A stretch of DNA of 7,658 bases from Bryobacteraceae bacterium (GTDB lineage: Bacteria > Acidobacteriota > Terriglobia > Bryobacterales > Bryobacteraceae): NCBI GenBank assembly GCA_025350445.1, contig JANXXV010000591.1, positions 1 through 7,658 of the forward strand, written 5' to 3'. Below are positions 6,097 to 7,658 of the stretch, piece by piece. The notes under the pieces are model-generated. The model saw only the letters and a list, made by a program, of their open reading frames with translations, was not told the DNA's origin and did no database searches. The stretch's first letter is position 1. The number at the start of each line of letters is the position of its first letter. The position numbers and the translations under genes are program-made.

Positions 6097-6383
6097 ATTG
6101 ATCGTCACCTCGCGCATCTTCAGCAGGTGGACCGTGGCCGCGCCCAAGACTCGGAGAGTGACCTTGAACGAGTCTCCGTCAGGAAGCAAGTCGTCCACTT
6201 TCACCAGGCTCAACTGCTCAACGCGCTTCGTGGCCTCGAAGCGATCGATCTCCGGCTTCTCGCCGCTGGCGGGTGATCCATTCGTCGCCGGAAGGAACGC
6301 GGACTCGAACGGACTTCACGCCGCCCGGAGTCCGCAGGTTGATGGCGATCGGTCTCGTTGCGTCAAAAAACAGAGGTTTCCAT
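6061..6383 (-). pseudogene. Gene X, right copy: phage-tail-associated-looking protein with frameshifts and a deletion
   Basis: The ATG at 6383 is followed by one apparent extra G; dropping it gives MKPLFFDATRPIAINLRTPG, then VKSVRVRVPSGDEWITRQRR. The frame then changes in the region around 6250-6290 to EKPEIDRFEATKRVEQLSLV, DDLLPDGDSFKVTLRVLGAA and TVHLLKMREVTIN, joined directly to TAFLEDRGAKF and TAG (6063-6061). The left copy has YEGEAPINYQAVALKAAIDAM before that same ending, so an internal segment is missing here. I know no function for the family. Its place before Y and a tape-measure gene suggests tail assembly, as inference only. The gene begins 15 bp after the sulfatase stop. Confidence 0.55.
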
Positions 6384-6391
6384 GCAGAGTG

Positions 6392-6397
6392 ATTATA
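6392..6397 (-). promoter_or_regulatory. Consensus -10 box before gene X
   Basis: A perfect TATAAT on the minus strand ends 8 nt before the ATG at 6383 and begins just after the sulfatase stop. No -35 is visible 16-18 bp upstream. The spacing again fits a leaderless start. Confidence 0.4.
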
Positions 6398-6398
6398 C

Positions 6399-7658
6399 TC
6401 ACGGCTTCCGCTTATAGGTGTATGTGTCGAAGTCGAAATCGTAAGCGGTCATCAGGGGCTTCGATGCGGCGCTGGTCTTCGGTGCGTACTTCGCCAGATC
6501 GGTCTTGATGGAAGCATATTCGGGCTTGCCGGCCACGTTGGTGAATTCGTTCGGATCTTCTTTCCTGTCGTATAATTCCTCGCCGCCATCACTGTAAATG
6601 ATGTAGCGCCAGCGCTCGCTGACCACGGCGTGATTGCCTTCGAGATAAGTCGACACAGTGGGATTCCGCTTCGCCTTCGGGTCTTTCAGCAGAGGCGCCA
6701 GGCTGGTGCCATCGAGCTTGTTGTTGACGGGCAGGCCGCACATTTCAACCAAAGTCGGGTAGAGGTCCAGCAAATTCACCGGCTGCGTCCGCGTGACGCC
6801 GGTTTTCTGAATGCCTGGCCCGGCGACGATCATTGGCACATGCGTGGACCGCTGCCACAAAGTCGATTTGTGGACGTGCTGTTTCTCTCCCAGGTGCCAG
6901 CCGTTGTCGGACCAGAAGACGATGATTGTGTTCTTCGCGTAAGCACTGCGCTCTAGCGAATCGAGCACTCGGCCAACCAGTGCATCGGCGAAGGAGATGG
7001 CTGCCAGGTAGGCATGCACGAACTCCTTCTGCTTACCCTCTTTGACGATGCGGTCCCACTCATCGCGCCGGAATTCCGCGAATTTTTTGCCGATGGGCGG
7101 AACGTCGTCAAGATCGTCCTTCCGCGTTTCCGGAATGGTGACCTTACTGTCCGGATATAGATCCCAATAGTTTTGCGGTGAATACATCGGGATATGCGGA
7201 TGCCACATGCCCACTGCCAGAAAAAACGGTTTCTGGTGTTTACGTTTTAGGAATTCTTCGGCGAAGGCGACCGCCTTCTGATCGCCGTATTGATCTTCCG
7301 GTTGTTCCAGCACGCCCCAATCGAACTCGCCGGCAAATTTCTCTATGCCGTTAAAGGGCTGGCCCTTGGGCGCGGGAATGCGCTTGTTCCATGGATACCA
7401 GTCGGCGCGGCGATACCAGGGGTCGTCGAATTGCTGGAGTTGGAACTCATCCCACTGATCCGGCGGATTGCAGCCGGCAACGTGGTGAAGCACCTTGCCA
7501 GCGCCCGCGGCGTGATAGCCGTTGTTCTTGAAATAGGCGGGGATGGTGGCGACGTCCGGCAGCGCGGGGCGCCAGTACTGATCGTTGTTGTAGATGCCGC
7601 TGGTGGACGGGCGCAGGCCGGTGAAGAGCGCCGTTCGCGACGGGTTGCAGAGTGGCGC
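6399..7658 (-). CDS. Sulfatase, iduronate-2-sulfatase-like (C-terminal 419 residues)
   Basis: The frame is open to the right edge, so the N-terminus (signal peptide and first metal-binding Asp pair) is missing; the GTG at 7493 is internal. Visible residues 1-15 contain the sulfatase signature LCNPSRTALFTG: Cys4 is the residue converted to formylglycine by a formylglycine-generating enzyme, so this is the Cys type. Further landmarks are GKVLHH (~54-59), WHPHIPMYSP (~152-161) with active-site histidines, SDNGWHLGEK (250-259) with the metal-binding Asp-Asn, and Lys264 in HVHKSTLWQ. The order and spacing fit the iduronate-2-sulfatase-like branch. The closing GGEELYDRKEDPNEFTNVAG is the usual sulfatase C-terminal strand region. 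Such enzymes desulfate polysaccharides, normally in the periplasm or outside the cell. No carbohydrate-degrading partner is visible in the window. Confidence 0.93.
   Translation of the reverse strand, partial: APLCNPSRTALFTGLRPSTSGIYNNDQYWRPALPDVATIPAYFKNNGYHAAGAGKVLHHVAGCNPPDQWDEFQLQQFDDPWYRRADWYPWNKRIPAPKGQPFNGIEKFAGEFDWGVLEQPEDQYGDQKAVAFAEEFLKRKHQKPFFLAVGMWHPHIPMYSPQNYWDLYPDSKVTIPETRKDDLDDVPPIGKKFAEFRRDEWDRIVKEGKQKEFVHAYLAAISFADALVGRVLDSLERSAYAKNTIIVFWSDNGWHLGEKQHVHKSTLWQRSTHVPMIVAGPGIQKTGVTRTQPVNLLDLYPTLVEMCGLPVNNKLDGTSLAPLLKDPKAKRNPTVSTYLEGNHAVVSERWRYIIYSDGGEELYDRKEDPNEFTNVAGKPEYASIKTDLAKYAPKTSAASKPLMTAYDFDFDTYTYKRKP

Larger units (their letters stand above)
3166..6383. mobile_element. 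Degenerate prophage-like tail-module island with toxin-antitoxin-like cargo
   Basis: Everything between the cut-off hydrolase copy and the sulfatase belongs to a decayed block made of two units with the same gene order on the minus strand: X, Y, cargo slot, tape-measure-like gene. The right unit spans 5081-6383 and the left unit about 3166-5080. The tape-measure-like genes are the basis for calling it phage-derived. No integrase, transposase, terminal repeats, tRNA or attachment site is visible, so the boundaries are inferred from where homology and gene integrity change. Confidence 0.5.

Noticed and set aside
3166..6383. Integrase, tRNA or attachment site bounding the island
   Set aside because: I looked at both edges and found no tRNA-like sequence, no integrase frame and no short direct repeat convincing enough to call.
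6098..6508. A 136-codon plus-strand open frame between gene X and the sulfatase
   Set aside because: It is antisense to gene X and to the end of the sulfatase, Ser/Arg-rich, with no recognisable fold.

Overview
The window comes from a GC-rich bacterial chromosome. It carries a Pro/Ala-linker protein with a DUF4384-like C-terminal domain, a secreted alpha/beta hydrolase and a Cys-type sulfatase. It also has TANNNT boxes 6-8 nt before start codons, as leaderless genes do. This combination suggests an acidobacterium of the Solibacter/Bryobacter kind, but that is an inference from gene style, as no rRNA or marker gene is present.

Layout. 1-744 (+): 3' part of a protein with a Pro/Ala-rich linker and a beta-rich C-terminal domain. 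745-1773 (-): an SAM-dependent O-methyltransferase that meets it stop codon to stop codon. 1862-2989 (+): a secreted alpha/beta hydrolase, divergent from the methyltransferase across a short promoter region. 2988-3165 (+): a decayed second copy of the first ~60 codons of the hydrolase, cut off abruptly. 3166-6383: a degenerate accessory island. 6399-7658 (-): an iduronate-2-sulfatase-like sulfatase that runs off the right edge and includes the formylglycine motif.

The island reads best as the remnant of a prophage-like tail module on the minus strand, present as two decayed tandem units. Each unit, read on the minus strand, has the order gene X, gene Y, cargo, tape-measure-like gene. In the right-hand unit the cargo is an intact small-helical-protein + PIN-domain pair (a candidate VapBC-like toxin-antitoxin) encoded on the opposite strand. 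In the left-hand unit the same slot keeps only the last ~45 bp of a PIN gene, next to an AT-richer zinc-ribbon/membrane protein fragment. X, Y and the tape-measure genes carry frameshifts, internal deletions, an in-frame TAG or fusion joints. The toxin-antitoxin-like pair is the only undamaged coding unit in the island.

The flanking genes (methyltransferase, hydrolase, sulfatase) look like ordinary functional host genes. The hydrolase duplicate and the tape-measure fragment share an abrupt joint at about 3165/3166, which marks one edge of the rearranged region. The other edge lies within about 15 bp of the sulfatase stop codon.
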